A DNA stretch of 39,931 nt from Hyphomicrobiales bacterium (GCA_900472625.1 UCIT01000049.1:1-39931), one strand, 5' to 3'. Counted from the stretch's first letter, positions 8,553 through 16,551 are shown. Notes: generated from the sequence alone by a model not told the origin. Translations and numbers: made by a program.

Positions 8553-9281
8553 CTAGAGATCGACGCTGTTGGGCAGGATGACGAGGTCGCGGATGGTGAC
8601 GTTGCGCGGCCGCGACAACATGAAGAGAACGCATTCGGCGACCTCGACCGGCTGCATCAGGCTGCCATTGGCCAGCGCTTCCTCCATCTTGGCCTTTGGC
8701 CAGTCATCGAGAAGCGCCGTCACCACGGGTCCCGGCAGGACGGCGCCGACACGGACGCCATGCTGCGCCACCTGGCGGCGGGTCGAGTGGACGAAGGCCT
8801 GCACGGCGAACTTGGAGGCCGTGTAGATTGGCTCCCAGACAACAGGAACAACACCGGCGATCGAGCTAGTGAAGAGAATGTCGCCGGACTTCTGCGCGAT
8901 CATATGCGGCAGCACCGCATGCACCGAGCGGAAGGCCGCGTTGATATTCAGGTTCAGCATGCGATCCCAGGCGTCCGGATCACCTTCGGCGACGGGACCG
9001 CCGATATAGGCGCCGGCATTGGCGTGAAGAATGTCAAGGCGACCGGCAATGTCGAGGATACGCGGCAGCATGCCTGATACCTCGGCGGGATTGAGCAGAT
9101 CGACCACCAGTGGCAGCGCGCGTTCACCGAGTTCCGCGCAAAGCGTGTCCAGACGCTCCCTAGCCCGATCGACCAGCACCACCGTCGCACCCTCGCGGAT
9201 GAGTGTGCGCGCACATTCGAGCCCGATGCCGGATGCGGCACCGGTGATGGCCGCGACCTTGCCCTTCATGAGTTCAGACAT
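8553..9281 (-). CDS. rbtD: Ribitol 2-dehydrogenase, short-chain dehydrogenase family
   Basis: A 242-residue SDR enzyme oxidising ribitol to D-ribulose with NAD+. The Rossmann motif TGAASGIG lies at residues 13-20, NAG at 88-90, a catalytic Ser at about 139, and Tyr153/Lys157 in YTASK. Long stretches such as LHANAGAYIGGPVAEGDPD, and the ending VILPNSVDL, match my recollection of the Klebsiella ribitol dehydrogenase very closely. The frame is open far upstream, but ATG 9281 is chosen because AAGGAG precedes it and the protein then has the family length. It lies between the transporter and kinase genes of the ribitol operon. Confidence 0.93.
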   Translation of the reverse strand: MSELMKGKVAAITGAASGIGLECARTLIREGATVVLVDRARERLDTLCAELGERALPLVVDLLNPAEVSGMLPRILDIAGRLDILHANAGAYIGGPVAEGDPDAWDRMLNLNINAAFRSVHAVLPHMIAQKSGDILFTSSIAGVVPVVWEPIYTASKFAVQAFVHSTRRQVAQHGVRVGAVLPGPVVTALLDDWPKAKMEEALANGSLMQPVEVAECVLFMLSRPRNVTIRDLVILPNSVDL

Positions 9282-9304
9282 GAATATTCTCCTTGAAACG
9301 ATAG

Positions 9305-10570
9305 TTAGGCGCGTCCGTGGCTGACGCGGGAACGGCGGGCCAGCGAGTCCACTATCACGGCGATGGCAAGAACGGCGCCTGTTATCATGTAACGCAGCGA
9401 CGAGCTCAGATTGAGCAGTGTCAGCCCGTTGGATATCGCCTGGATGACGATGATCCCGAGTAGCGCCGAATACGCGCTTCCGCGTCCGCCGAACAGGCTG
9501 GTTCCGCCGATAACGGCTGCTGCGATCGCATTTAGATTGACGTCGCCGGTGCCGGCCTGTTGGCTCGATGACGCCAGGCGGGAAGCCGACAGGATGCCGC
9601 CCAGCGTTGCCAGCGTCGAGCACAGCATGAAGGCACTGAGATAGATGCGGCGCACATTGATGCCCGAGCGCCGCGCCGCCTCACGATTGCCACCGACGGC
9701 AAACATTGAGCGTCCCCAGCGAGTGCGGGTCAGCGCATAGTTCAGAGCCACCACCAGCACCACCAGCAGACCGAACATCCATGGCACGCCGCGGCCGAGA
9801 TTGAGATAGTAGACAGCAAATTCCAGAGCCACGGTGAGGATACCCGCTTTCATGGCCAGGATGCCGAATGGCTGCGACGAGAGATTGGCGGCCCTGCGGC
9901 GCTCGCGGGTACGCATTCCCATGACAATCATCACCGCACCCGGCACCAATGCCAGCACATGCGACAGCCAAGCCGGCATGACGAGAATCTGGCCGAAGCG
10001 AACCAGCGGCGATGCGTAGGGCAGATTAATACTGCCGGTGGGGCCGAGAATGTAGAGCTGCAGCCCCAGAAGCGCCAACAGGCCTGCGAGTGTCGCCACG
10101 AAGCTCGGCATGCCCAGCCTGCTGTAAAGCGTGGCATAGAGCGCTCCAACGGCCGCACCAACCAGTAGCGCGACGATGATGGCGCCGCCAACAGGCCATC
10201 CGGCATTGACCCAGAGCACGCCGATGATCGCCGAAGACAGGCCGCTCATCGAGCCAACGGAAAGGTCGATTTCGCCGAGCAACAGGACGCAGACGATGCC
10301 CAGCGAGATGATGCCGACCGTTGCGGAATCGAACAGCAGATTGACGAGATTGTTCGGAAGAAGAAAGACCGGGTTGAGTATGCTGAAAACGGTCGAGATG
10401 ACGATTAGACCGACGGCTACGGGCAGCATGCCGAGATCGCCCGAGCGGATGCGATCGATGAATGCCTTGACCAGATCGAGGACACCCTCACTGTGCTTGA
10501 CGCGCTCATCGCTGCGATCGAGCATCGTCCCGTTTGCACTTGGCACGCCATTGGATTTCTGTTGGTTCAT
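9305..10570 (-). CDS. CUT2 sugar ABC transporter permease, XylH-like (ribitol module)
   Basis: A 421-residue inner-membrane permease of the ribose/xylose family with about ten hydrophobic segments. Recognisable motifs are LLLGEIDLSVGS, the ALLGL region and AAAVIGGTSLFGGRGS. It is longer than RbsC (about 320) and resembles XylH. Its ATG overlaps the stop of the ATPase gene (ATGA), so the two are translationally coupled. Substrate is likely ribitol, or a related pentitol, from the adjacent dehydrogenase and kinase genes; this is inference. Confidence 0.9.
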   Translation of the reverse strand: MNQQKSNGVPSANGTMLDRSDERVKHSEGVLDLVKAFIDRIRSGDLGMLPVAVGLIVISTVFSILNPVFLLPNNLVNLLFDSATVGIISLGIVCVLLLGEIDLSVGSMSGLSSAIIGVLWVNAGWPVGGAIIVALLVGAAVGALYATLYSRLGMPSFVATLAGLLALLGLQLYILGPTGSINLPYASPLVRFGQILVMPAWLSHVLALVPGAVMIVMGMRTRERRRAANLSSQPFGILAMKAGILTVALEFAVYYLNLGRGVPWMFGLLVVLVVALNYALTRTRWGRSMFAVGGNREAARRSGINVRRIYLSAFMLCSTLATLGGILSASRLASSSQQAGTGDVNLNAIAAAVIGGTSLFGGRGSAYSALLGIIVIQAISNGLTLLNLSSSLRYMITGAVLAIAVIVDSLARRSRVSHGRA

Positions 10571-11388
10571 GCCGGCCTCCCGCTGATCTCGTTGGACTGA
10601 CCGGACTTGCGCTCCATGCGGCGCGACACCGAGTTCTCGGTGGCGCCGGTGATCGAGGCCACCAGTTCCTGATTGGATGCATCCGGCGTGAAGACGCCGT
10701 TGTTTCGGCCGAGCCTAAGTACGACGATGCGGTCGGCGACGGCGCGCACGTCTTCCATGTTGTGGCTGATGATGATGACGCCGAGGCCGCGGTCGCGCAC
10801 ACGCTCGATCAGGTTCAAGACCTCGGCAGTCTGGGCGACGCCAAGCGCTGCGGTCGGCTCGTCGAGCATGATGATCTTCGGATCGAGCAGAAGCGATCGC
10901 GCGATCGCGACAGTCTGTCGTTGGCCGCCTGACAGGGAGGCGATCGGCTCGCGAACGGAGGGGATGCGGGCCGCCAGTTCACGCAGAAGCGTCCAGGCGC
11001 GCACCTCCATGGCAACCTCGTCGAGGCTCCATGGCGACATCTCGTGGCCGAGGAACAGATTGGCGACCACATCGAGATTTTCGCAAAGCGCCAGATCCTG
11101 GAACACTGTCGCGATGCCGAGTTGCAGTGCCGTGCCGGGGCTGTCAAGCGTCACCTGGTTGCCCATGAACTCGATGGTGCCCGATGACGGCTGGTGCACG
11201 CCGGCGAGAACCTTGACCAGCGTCGATTTTCCGGCACCGTTGTCTCCCACCAGGGCAACGACTTCACCCGCCCGGACCTCGAGATCGATGTCGGTGAGAG
11301 CCGAAACGGCACCGAAATTCTTGGAAATATTGTTGAGCCGGAGAATGGTCTCACCCTTCTCCGTCATCGAACTCGCGTCGCGCATCAT
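10567..11388 (-). CDS. CUT2 sugar ABC transporter ATP-binding protein, single-domain
   Basis: A 273-residue ATPase with Walker A GDNGAGKST, signature LSGGQRQ, Walker B IIMLDEPTAAL and switch His in IISHN. Canonical RbsA/XylG proteins of about 500 residues carry two fused ATPase domains. This one has a single domain, as in rhizobial FrcA, and presumably works as a homodimer. Two adjacent ATGs (11388 and 11385) are possible starts; GGAG lies closer to ideal spacing for the second. It is coupled to the permease by a 4-bp overlap. Confidence 0.9.
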   Translation of the reverse strand: MMRDASSMTEKGETILRLNNISKNFGAVSALTDIDLEVRAGEVVALVGDNGAGKSTLVKVLAGVHQPSSGTIEFMGNQVTLDSPGTALQLGIATVFQDLALCENLDVVANLFLGHEMSPWSLDEVAMEVRAWTLLRELAARIPSVREPIASLSGGQRQTVAIARSLLLDPKIIMLDEPTAALGVAQTAEVLNLIERVRDRGLGVIIISHNMEDVRAVADRIVVLRLGRNNGVFTPDASNQELVASITGATENSVSRRMERKSGQSNEISGRPA

Positions 11389-11416
11389 GGCTCCGGGCCT
11401 TTCTGGGAATGGAGTT

Positions 11417-11443
11417 CGCCCGGTCGCTATAAGAGACCGGGCG
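11417..11443 (-). terminator. Intercistronic hairpin after the ribitol-module binding protein gene
   Basis: A perfect 9-bp inverted repeat (CGCCCGGTC and GACCGGGCG) with a 9-nt loop lies between the stop of the binding-protein gene and the start of the ATPase gene. There is no T-run, so partial attenuation or mRNA stabilisation is more likely than full termination. This would favour excess binding protein. Confidence 0.55.
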
Positions 11444-11457
11444 AGATCGGGAGGGCG

Positions 11458-12501
11458 TTACTGGATACCGAGCTTCTTGCAGCCGTCGGCATATTCGCCG
11501 GTGCAAACCTCTGCCGCCGTCTGGATCTTCTTGTCGAAGATCTCCGCCTTGATGTTCTGGGCGGTGACAACGGCAGGCACGAAGAGCTCAGATGGCGTGT
11601 CGTAGAGCTTGCTCTTCGCCTCGGGCGTTTCGCCCTTGATCAGCTGGAACGCGACCTTGGCGGCAGCGGCAGCGACGATTTCCGATGGTTTGGAGATCGT
11701 GTTGTACTGATCGCCGGAGATGATCAGCTGCAGCGCCGCAATGGTCGCGTCGTTGCCGGTGATCGGCGGCACGGGCTTGACGCCTGCAGCCTTGAACGCG
11801 GCGATCGCGCCGCCACCGGTGCCGTCGTTTGCCGCAACCACGCCCTTGATGTCGGCGCCGAAGCGGGTGATCTGGCCGGCGGCCCATTCCTGTGCCTTTG
11901 GCGGCGCCCATTCCGGCGTGTCGTATTCGGCCAGTGTCTTGTAGCCGGAATCCTTCAGACCGCGATGGATGCCATCCCGGATGAGGCCGGCGGCCGCGTC
12001 GGTCGGCGAACCGTTGATCTGCAGCAGACCGGAGCCATCGGCGACGCCGGCAGACTTCAGTGTTTCGACCAGCGACTTGGCGATGGCGTAGCCGATGCCC
12101 TCATTGTCGAAGGAGACGTAGAAATCGGCCGGCTTGGCCGGGATCGGGCGGTCATAGGCGATGACCTTTACACCCTGAGACTGGGCAATCTCGACCAGTC
12201 CGGCGGCGGCGGATGAATCAACCGGATCGAGCACGATGACCTTGGCGCCCTGGGCGATCACCGAGTTGAACTGCTGCTGCTGAAGCGAGGCATCGGCATT
12301 GGCGTTCTGGTAGATCACGGTGCATCCCGAGCACAGCTTTGCCATTTCGGCTTTGAAGCCGGGGAAGTCGTGCTGCTCGTAGCGGGTGGATGCCTGGTCG
12401 GGCATCAAAAACGCTACGGTCGCGGTGTCGGCAGCCAAAGCGGCACCGGCAAGGCCGGCAAAGACCGCAGCGGTCGCCATTAGAAATTTACGATATGCCA
12501 T
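11458..12501 (-). CDS. CUT2 sugar ABC transporter substrate-binding protein (ribitol module)
   Basis: A 347-residue periplasmic binding protein of the XylF/RbsB class. It has a signal peptide (about residues 1-22, cleaved near GAALA-A) and the fold segments ALLVFL-like beta strands, VIVLDPVDSSAA, VIAYDRPI and GVVAANDGTGGGA. ATG 12501 is chosen over an upstream in-frame ATG because GGAGGAGAG sits just before it and the signal peptide then has normal length. It is the first gene of the minus-strand ribitol operon, so its upstream region carries the operon promoter. Predicted ligand: ribitol, from context only. Confidence 0.9.
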   Translation of the reverse strand: MAYRKFLMATAAVFAGLAGAALAADTATVAFLMPDQASTRYEQHDFPGFKAEMAKLCSGCTVIYQNANADASLQQQQFNSVIAQGAKVIVLDPVDSSAAAGLVEIAQSQGVKVIAYDRPIPAKPADFYVSFDNEGIGYAIAKSLVETLKSAGVADGSGLLQINGSPTDAAAGLIRDGIHRGLKDSGYKTLAEYDTPEWAPPKAQEWAAGQITRFGADIKGVVAANDGTGGGAIAAFKAAGVKPVPPITGNDATIAALQLIISGDQYNTISKPSEIVAAAAAKVAFQLIKGETPEAKSKLYDTPSELFVPAVVTAQNIKAEIFDKKIQTAAEVCTGEYADGCKKLGIQ

Positions 12502-12626
12502 GCTCTCCTCCATGAGAAACGGAATTCTTGTCAAAGGATGACTTCCGGTCGGCCTCCAAAGATACGATCGACAGCGTGTCGTGACCGCACTCTTATCTCC
12601 CCGGCCAGCCCTCCGCAGCTAACCCA

Positions 12627-12662
12627 CTCCATCGATTGAGCGACTTTGCTCAATCGATGGAG
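12627..12662. promoter_or_regulatory. Perfect 15-bp inverted repeat, likely LacI-family operator
   Basis: CTCCATCGATTGAGC and its exact complement GCTCAATCGATGGAG are separated by 6 bp, in the 220-bp divergent region between the ribitol operon and the lacI-type gene at 12722. Each arm contains its own ATCGAT palindrome; the two centres are 22 bp apart, about two helical turns. The inner part TTGAGC-N6-GCTCAA also forms a LacI-like site. It is the obvious candidate for binding by the adjacent regulator. RNA hairpin formation is the alternative. Confidence 0.75.
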
Positions 12663-12721
12663 CAACAATTGCCACTTTCGCATATTGCTGTCAAGTTGCA
12701 CGTGAACGGAGACTGAAATTT

Positions 12722-13741
12722 GTGAATCGCGACAAGCGGCAAAAGCGGACGACCATCTATGACCTGGCGGAGTTGGCGGGCACGTCGGCCAGTGCCGTCA
12801 GCGCGGTCCTGAACGGCAACTGGAAGAAGCGCAGGATCGGCAGCCAGTTGGCCGAGAGGATCACAAAACTGGCCGAGGAACAGGGCTACGCCGTCAACAT
12901 GCAGGCGAGCCTGCTGCGGCGGGAAAAGTCCAAGATCATCGGCATGATCGTTCCCAAATACGATAACCGCTACTTTGGCTCGATCGTCGAGACCTTTGAG
13001 ACGATGGCGCGCGAACGCGGCCTGTTTCCAATCATTACCTGTACAGGCCGCGATCCCGAACTTGAGATTGAGGCTGCGCGGGAGATGCTGTCCTACCAGG
13101 TCGAATGGATCATCTCGACGGGTGCGACGGATCCGGACCGGGTCACAGATCTATGTGCGGCCGCCGGCGTGCGCAGCCTCAACCTTGACCTTCCAGGCTC
13201 CAAGGCACCATCGGTGATATCCGACAACTTTACGGGTTCGCGTGAACTAACCCGCCGGGTGCTGGTGAATTACGAGCGCAAGCTAGGTCGAAAATCGCCG
13301 CTGCTGTTCATCGGTGGTCGCGGTAGCGACCACAACACGTCCGAACGCATCAAGGGGTTCGTGGCCGCCCATGTCGAAAAGGGCATCGATGTCGATGCCC
13401 ATCATATCCTGGCCTGCGGCTATGCGCCGGAAAAGGCTGAACACGCACTTGAGGCGCTGCAGACAGAGGAAGGCGGCGTGCCGATGGGAATGTTCGTCAA
13501 CTCGACAATCTCGCTCGAAGGCGTTATGCGCTGGATCATTCGCTCGGGCCACAACGGCCCGATGGCGCCTACGCTGGGATGCTTCGACTGGGATCCATTC
13601 GTGGCGCTGCTCTGCGACGACATCGAGATGGTCCGCCAGGATGTGCCCGCAATGCTGGCTTCGGTGTTCGATATTATAGAAACCGGCTCGGCGACGGCGT
13701 CTCTCGTCCAGATCCCGCCGGTATTCGTCACGTCTCGTTGA
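12722..13741 (+). CDS. LacI-family transcriptional regulator of the ribitol module
   Basis: A 339-residue LacI/GalR regulator. The N-terminal helix-turn-helix (about residues 10-32: TIYDLAELAGTSASAVSAVL) is followed by a hinge region and a periplasmic-binding-protein-like sensor domain starting at KIIGMIVPKYDNRYF. The start is GTG 12722; no in-frame ATG gives a complete helix-turn-helix. It is transcribed divergently from the transporter operon, so it most likely controls that operon and itself by binding the inverted repeat at 12627-12662. The hinge helix reads NMQASLLRREK, less typical than the usual P-x-x-x-A-R-x-L. Confidence 0.92.
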   Translation: MNRDKRQKRTTIYDLAELAGTSASAVSAVLNGNWKKRRIGSQLAERITKLAEEQGYAVNMQASLLRREKSKIIGMIVPKYDNRYFGSIVETFETMARERGLFPIITCTGRDPELEIEAAREMLSYQVEWIISTGATDPDRVTDLCAAAGVRSLNLDLPGSKAPSVISDNFTGSRELTRRVLVNYERKLGRKSPLLFIGGRGSDHNTSERIKGFVAAHVEKGIDVDAHHILACGYAPEKAEHALEALQTEEGGVPMGMFVNSTISLEGVMRWIIRSGHNGPMAPTLGCFDWDPFVALLCDDIEMVRQDVPAMLASVFDIIETGSATASLVQIPPVFVTSR

Positions 13742-14001
13742 GCCGGGTGTTTCGGGCCAAGACAAGGTATCGGTCGACCGTCAACACTTTTGCCAGGTGC
13801 GGTCCGAATGACCGGCGATGTCGACCGGGTCATCGAATTACCACCAAGATCGGCGTTCTATGTTGACGGCATGCCGGCCCAAGAAGTCTATGCGCAAGCC
13901 TATTTCGCTGGGGGCGTCAGCACCTATTCCTCGGCGATCTTCAACTCCAGTGAGTATCGTCGATACCAGGGGTGTCAAGTCGCCGTGATCATCAGGCGTT
14001 T
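13742..14001. other. Gene-poor stretch with an orphan minus-strand promoter
   Basis: 260 bp between the LacI gene and the regulator remnant. The plus strand has a 70-codon open frame (from about 13808) with no recognisable family; it is probably debris. The minus strand carries a promoter-like pair described separately. No intact gene is supported. Confidence 0.5.
13951..13978 (-). promoter_or_regulatory. Candidate promoter with palindrome, no obvious gene
   Basis: On the minus strand, TTGACA (13973-13978) and TACTCA (13951-13956) are 16 bp apart. A perfect palindrome, GTATCGTCGATAC (13954-13966), overlaps the -10. It points toward lower coordinates, where no intact gene follows, so it may be the stranded control region of a lost gene. 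Confidence 0.35.
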
Positions 14002-14152
14002 TCACGATAAGATTTGAAGTCTTTCGCGATACCGAAGCGGTGTGACGCCGAGCTTGCGCTGGAAGGCGCTGCACATCTCATCGGGACTGGCAACCCGAGG
14101 TCGTATGCAATCACCTTGAGGGGGAAATCGCGTCTCAGTCCTGCGCTCCCGT
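14002..14152 (-). pseudogene. AraC-family regulator C-terminal remnant
   Basis: The minus strand encodes RRDFPLKVIAYDLG and, after a one-base frameshift near 14085, SPDEMCSAFQRKLGVTPLRY followed by RERLQIL and a stop. This is the second helix-turn-helix and end of an AraC/GlxA-type regulator. Nothing of the rest of the protein remains: upstream the sequence passes directly into a transposase remnant. It should be non-functional. Confidence 0.7.
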
Positions 14153-14159
14153 CCACGGT

Positions 14160-14560
14160 GTCTCCGGATCAAATCGGGATAAAACGTCGCCTTCACTTCG
14201 CTGGTCGCACCCCATGCCGCGCCGTCGAGTGTGTCGATTTATTCCTAGACCGCGCGGCGGGATTGGGGCATCGACGTCCGTTCAACCCGCTCCGACGCTA
14301 TCGCCGAGCGCTGCTTGGTCGCATCCGCCGTAATCAGGCTCGGATGGACGCCAAATCCTTCGACGCAGACAAGATCCTCCTCAACGCAGCGGCGTACCGT
14401 CGTATCGAACAGCATGCGTGGCACATCACAGTCCCGGAACGGCGATGCCGGTTGCTGGAGAAGGTCCAACGATCCAGCACACCCTTGCAGGCGAAGCCGG
14501 CAGAACCACGGACAGGCGAAGTTCAAATGCACCGCCTCACACAGCCGGCGCCTCTAGAGA
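14160..14560 (-). pseudogene. IS1182-like transposase remnant
   Basis: Minus-strand fragments resemble the middle of IS1182-family (DUF772/DDE) transposases. They are a segment like HLNFACPWFCRL, then FRDCDVPRMLFDTTVRRCVE, GFGVHPSLITADATKQRS, and after frame damage DTLDGAAWGATSEVK. Both ends and the catalytic C-terminus are missing, and at least one frameshift or stop lies near 14240-14250. It abuts the AraC remnant, so the two were probably joined by an insertion followed by deletion. Confidence 0.65.
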
Positions 14561-14670
14561 TATCGAAGCGGAAGTCGACGATCAGCATAAGGATCATCGG
14601 TTCTGTGCCAATCCAGGGCCGCTCGATCTCAGACCGATGTACAAGACCCGCTTGACAGGCCGCGTCTCGA

Positions 14671-14712
14671 CTGACAGTGTACCAATAGGTACAGATAGTA
14701 CCTATTGGTACA
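14671..14712 (+). promoter_or_regulatory. Promoter with tandem palindromic TetR-type operator
   Basis: CTGACA (14671-14676) and GATAGT (14694-14699), spaced 17 bp, form a plausible sigma-70 promoter. Over it lies a perfect 15-bp inverted repeat: TGTACCAATAGGTAC (14678-14692) and GTACCTATTGGTACA (14698-14712), with 5 bp between. Each arm is itself a GTACC-N4-GGTAC palindrome, so two regulator dimers could bind. The tetR gene two positions downstream is the likely source of the repressor. Confidence 0.75.
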
Positions 14713-14731
14713 AATTGAGAAAGGATCTACT

Positions 14732-15196
14732 ATGTCACGCCCCCCGATCCCGCCGTTCAGCCGCGACAGTGCGGCCGAAAAGGTTCGCTTGGCCGAAGAT
14801 GGCTGGAACACGCGCGATGCTGCTAAGGTTGCTCAGGCCTATACGATCGACACCCGTTGGCGTAATCGCGTGGAGTTCTGCACCACGCGTGACGAGGCTC
14901 AGGCATTCTTGAAACGCAAGTGGAACAAAGAACACGAATACCGCCTCATCAAGGAACTTTGGGCCTTTTCCGGCAACCGCATTGCCGTGCGGTATGCTTA
15001 TGAGTATCGCGATGACAGCGGGTGCTGGTTTCGCGCTTATGGCAACGAGAATTGGGAGTTTGCCGAGGACGGTCTGATGGCGCATAGGCACGCAAGCATC
15101 AACGAAATGCCGATCGCTGCAAGCGAGCGCCTGTTCCACTGGCCAATTGGCCGCCGGCCAGATAATCACCCAGGCCTAAGCGATTTGGGTCTTTAG
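14732..15196 (+). CDS. SnoaL/NTF2-like protein, DUF1348 family
   Basis: A 154-residue small alpha+beta-barrel protein of the NTF2-like superfamily. The family features visible are KVRLAEDGWNTRDAAKVAQAY, the segment DTRWRNRVEF, FLKRKWNKEHEYRLIKELW and RFAYEYRDDSG-like text. Proteins of this family have no settled biochemical role and are often cotranscribed with TetR regulators and oxidoreductases. ATG 14732 is preferred, with AAAGGAT upstream, placing the start 20 bp after the operator. The tetR gene starts 2 bp after its stop, so the two form an autoregulated pair. Confidence 0.88.
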   Translation: MSRPPIPPFSRDSAAEKVRLAEDGWNTRDAAKVAQAYTIDTRWRNRVEFCTTRDEAQAFLKRKWNKEHEYRLIKELWAFSGNRIAVRYAYEYRDDSGCWFRAYGNENWEFAEDGLMAHRHASINEMPIAASERLFHWPIGRRPDNHPGLSDLGL

Positions 15197-15198
15197 TC

Positions 15199-15759
15199 AT
15201 GGCCCGGATGGTCACTGAACGGTCCGATACAATAAATCCTTTGGCCGAAGTGTTCCGCGAACACGGCTATGAAGGCGCAAGCCTTGCCTTGATCGGCAAG
15301 GCTACGGGTCTCGGGAAGGGTAGCCTTTACCACTTCTTCCCCGATGGGAAGGAGGAGATGGTGCGGGCAGTCCTCGCCGAAATCGATCAATGGTTCGAAC
15401 ATGCCGTTTACGGCCCCCTGCGAGACGAAAGCGATGCCAATCATGCTATTGACGGAATGCTCGATGCCGTCATGGATTACTTTCGATCCGGCAGACGCGT
15501 ATGCCTCGTTGGTGCCCTCGCCGTCGGCCATACACGAGATCGCTTCTCCCAAGCCATTCAAGGATATTTCGCAAGCTGGGTAGGTGCATTGCAATCAGCG
15601 CTTGTTCGACAGGGCCGGGACGATAGGCAAGCACGCGTTCTATCGGAAGAAGCCGTGCTCTCCATACAAGGTGCCATAATATTGTCTCGCGCGATGGACG
15701 ATCCGGGCGTGTTTCAACGCGCCGTCGACCAAATTCGGCGGCGCTTAACGATCACTTGA
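15199..15759 (+). CDS. TetR-family transcriptional regulator
   Basis: A 186-residue TetR/AcrR repressor. The N-terminal helix-turn-helix covers about residues 9-50 (FREHGYEGASLALIGKATGL, then GKGSLYHFFPDGKEEM), a strongly conserved layout. The C-terminal ligand domain resembles the LmrA/YxaF-like group. It follows the NTF2-like gene by 2 bp and probably represses the shared promoter through the palindromes at 14678-14712. Its stop lies only 3 bp from the left end of the IS6-like element, so the gene just escaped disruption. Confidence 0.92.
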   Translation: MARMVTERSDTINPLAEVFREHGYEGASLALIGKATGLGKGSLYHFFPDGKEEMVRAVLAEIDQWFEHAVYGPLRDESDANHAIDGMLDAVMDYFRSGRRVCLVGALAVGHTRDRFSQAIQGYFASWVGALQSALVRQGRDDRQARVLSEEAVLSIQGAIILSRAMDDPGVFQRAVDQIRRRLTIT

Positions 15760-15762
15760 GAT

Positions 15763-16551
15763 GGTGGCGCCGCCTTAACGTATGGAGGGCGCTGTGAGGA
15801 CATACCACGCGTTTCAGGCGGCGATGGAGCCGGCGATTTCACGCCAGTTCGAGATGGCGTGAGCGCGAAGGTGGCGATGGTCTGTGGCGGACACGAACAA
15901 GCATTTCGGATGAAGAACGAAAAGATTGGCAACGTGGCCCTGAGTTGAGGCGAAACGCTGACATTGTCACGCACTTGAGGCGCATCATGCGTCGCTCTCG
16001 ACGTCGCACAGCAAGATGAGAATTCTCAGCTCGGTTGTTCAATCTCTTGTGCGAGCGATGTTCGACGGTCGGCATCAACTGGGACTTTGCGGCCGAATAG
16101 GAACGCAGCTTGTCGGTCACCATCACGCGCGCTGTGGTACTCTGATCCTTGAGCAGCGTGCACATCAAACGTCAGGCGGCTGCCTTAATCCCTCGGCTTT
16201 GCAGCAGGGCGTCGACGGCTTGCCACAGCTAGTATTTCTTCCTTTGATCGTCACCGCCATCTCATCAAGCTGCCACTTGTCGAAAAAGTGGCCTTGTGAG
16301 CGGCGGAGCTGATGAGCAAATTTAAAGTCAAATTTCGCCGCCCGTTCCGAGATGGTCTGGAATGAGACGCTGATGCCGCGCTCCGCAAAAAGATCCTTGA
16401 TGTCACGGAAGCTGAGCGGAAACCGATATTCATACGGCATGGGCAATGATCGCCGCGGGAAATCGGTGGCGTCTGAAGTGGGCGAACGTTGCTCCTGACA
16501 TGAGAGCCCGATAGCAAGTCAGTTCAAACAGGCTGTTAAGGCGACGCCACC
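15763..16551 (-). mobile_element. Decayed IS6-family insertion sequence with terminal inverted repeats
   Basis: A 789-bp element bounded by near-perfect 17-bp inverted repeats. The left end is GGTGGCGCCGCCTTAAC (15763-15779). The right end, read inward, is GGTGGCGTCGCCTTAAC (16535-16551), with one mismatch. The length and the single transposase frame inside fit the IS6 family. The flanking 8 bp (CTTGAGAT left, CCTGCAGC right) do not match, so no target duplication remains. Loss of the duplication is expected after cointegrate formation or deletion between copies. Confidence 0.8.
15814..16490 (-). pseudogene. IS6-family transposase, frameshifted
   Basis: The minus strand encodes an IS6/IS26-type transposase in pieces. 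They are YRFPLSFRDIKDLFAERGIS, a DDE start at DKWQLDEMAVTIKGR, then after frame change TARVMVTDKLRSYSAAK and NNRAENSHLAVRRRERRMMR, and after another change CQRFASTQGHVANLFVLH to the stop at 15814. The first D (QLDE), second D (VTDKLRS) and the E of NRAENSH are all visible. However, at least three frameshifts, and a stop near the N-terminus, break the gene. It cannot make transposase. Confidence 0.85.

Noticed and set aside
11194..12216. Plus-strand open frame of 340 codons opposite the ribitol binding-protein and ATPase genes
   Set aside because: It crosses two clear minus-strand genes and has no recognisable domain; it is an antisense shadow.
14418..14912. Plus-strand frame of 164 codons running into the NTF2-like gene
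   Set aside because: It overlaps the transposase remnant, the operator and the real gene in another frame, and lacks similarity to any family I know.
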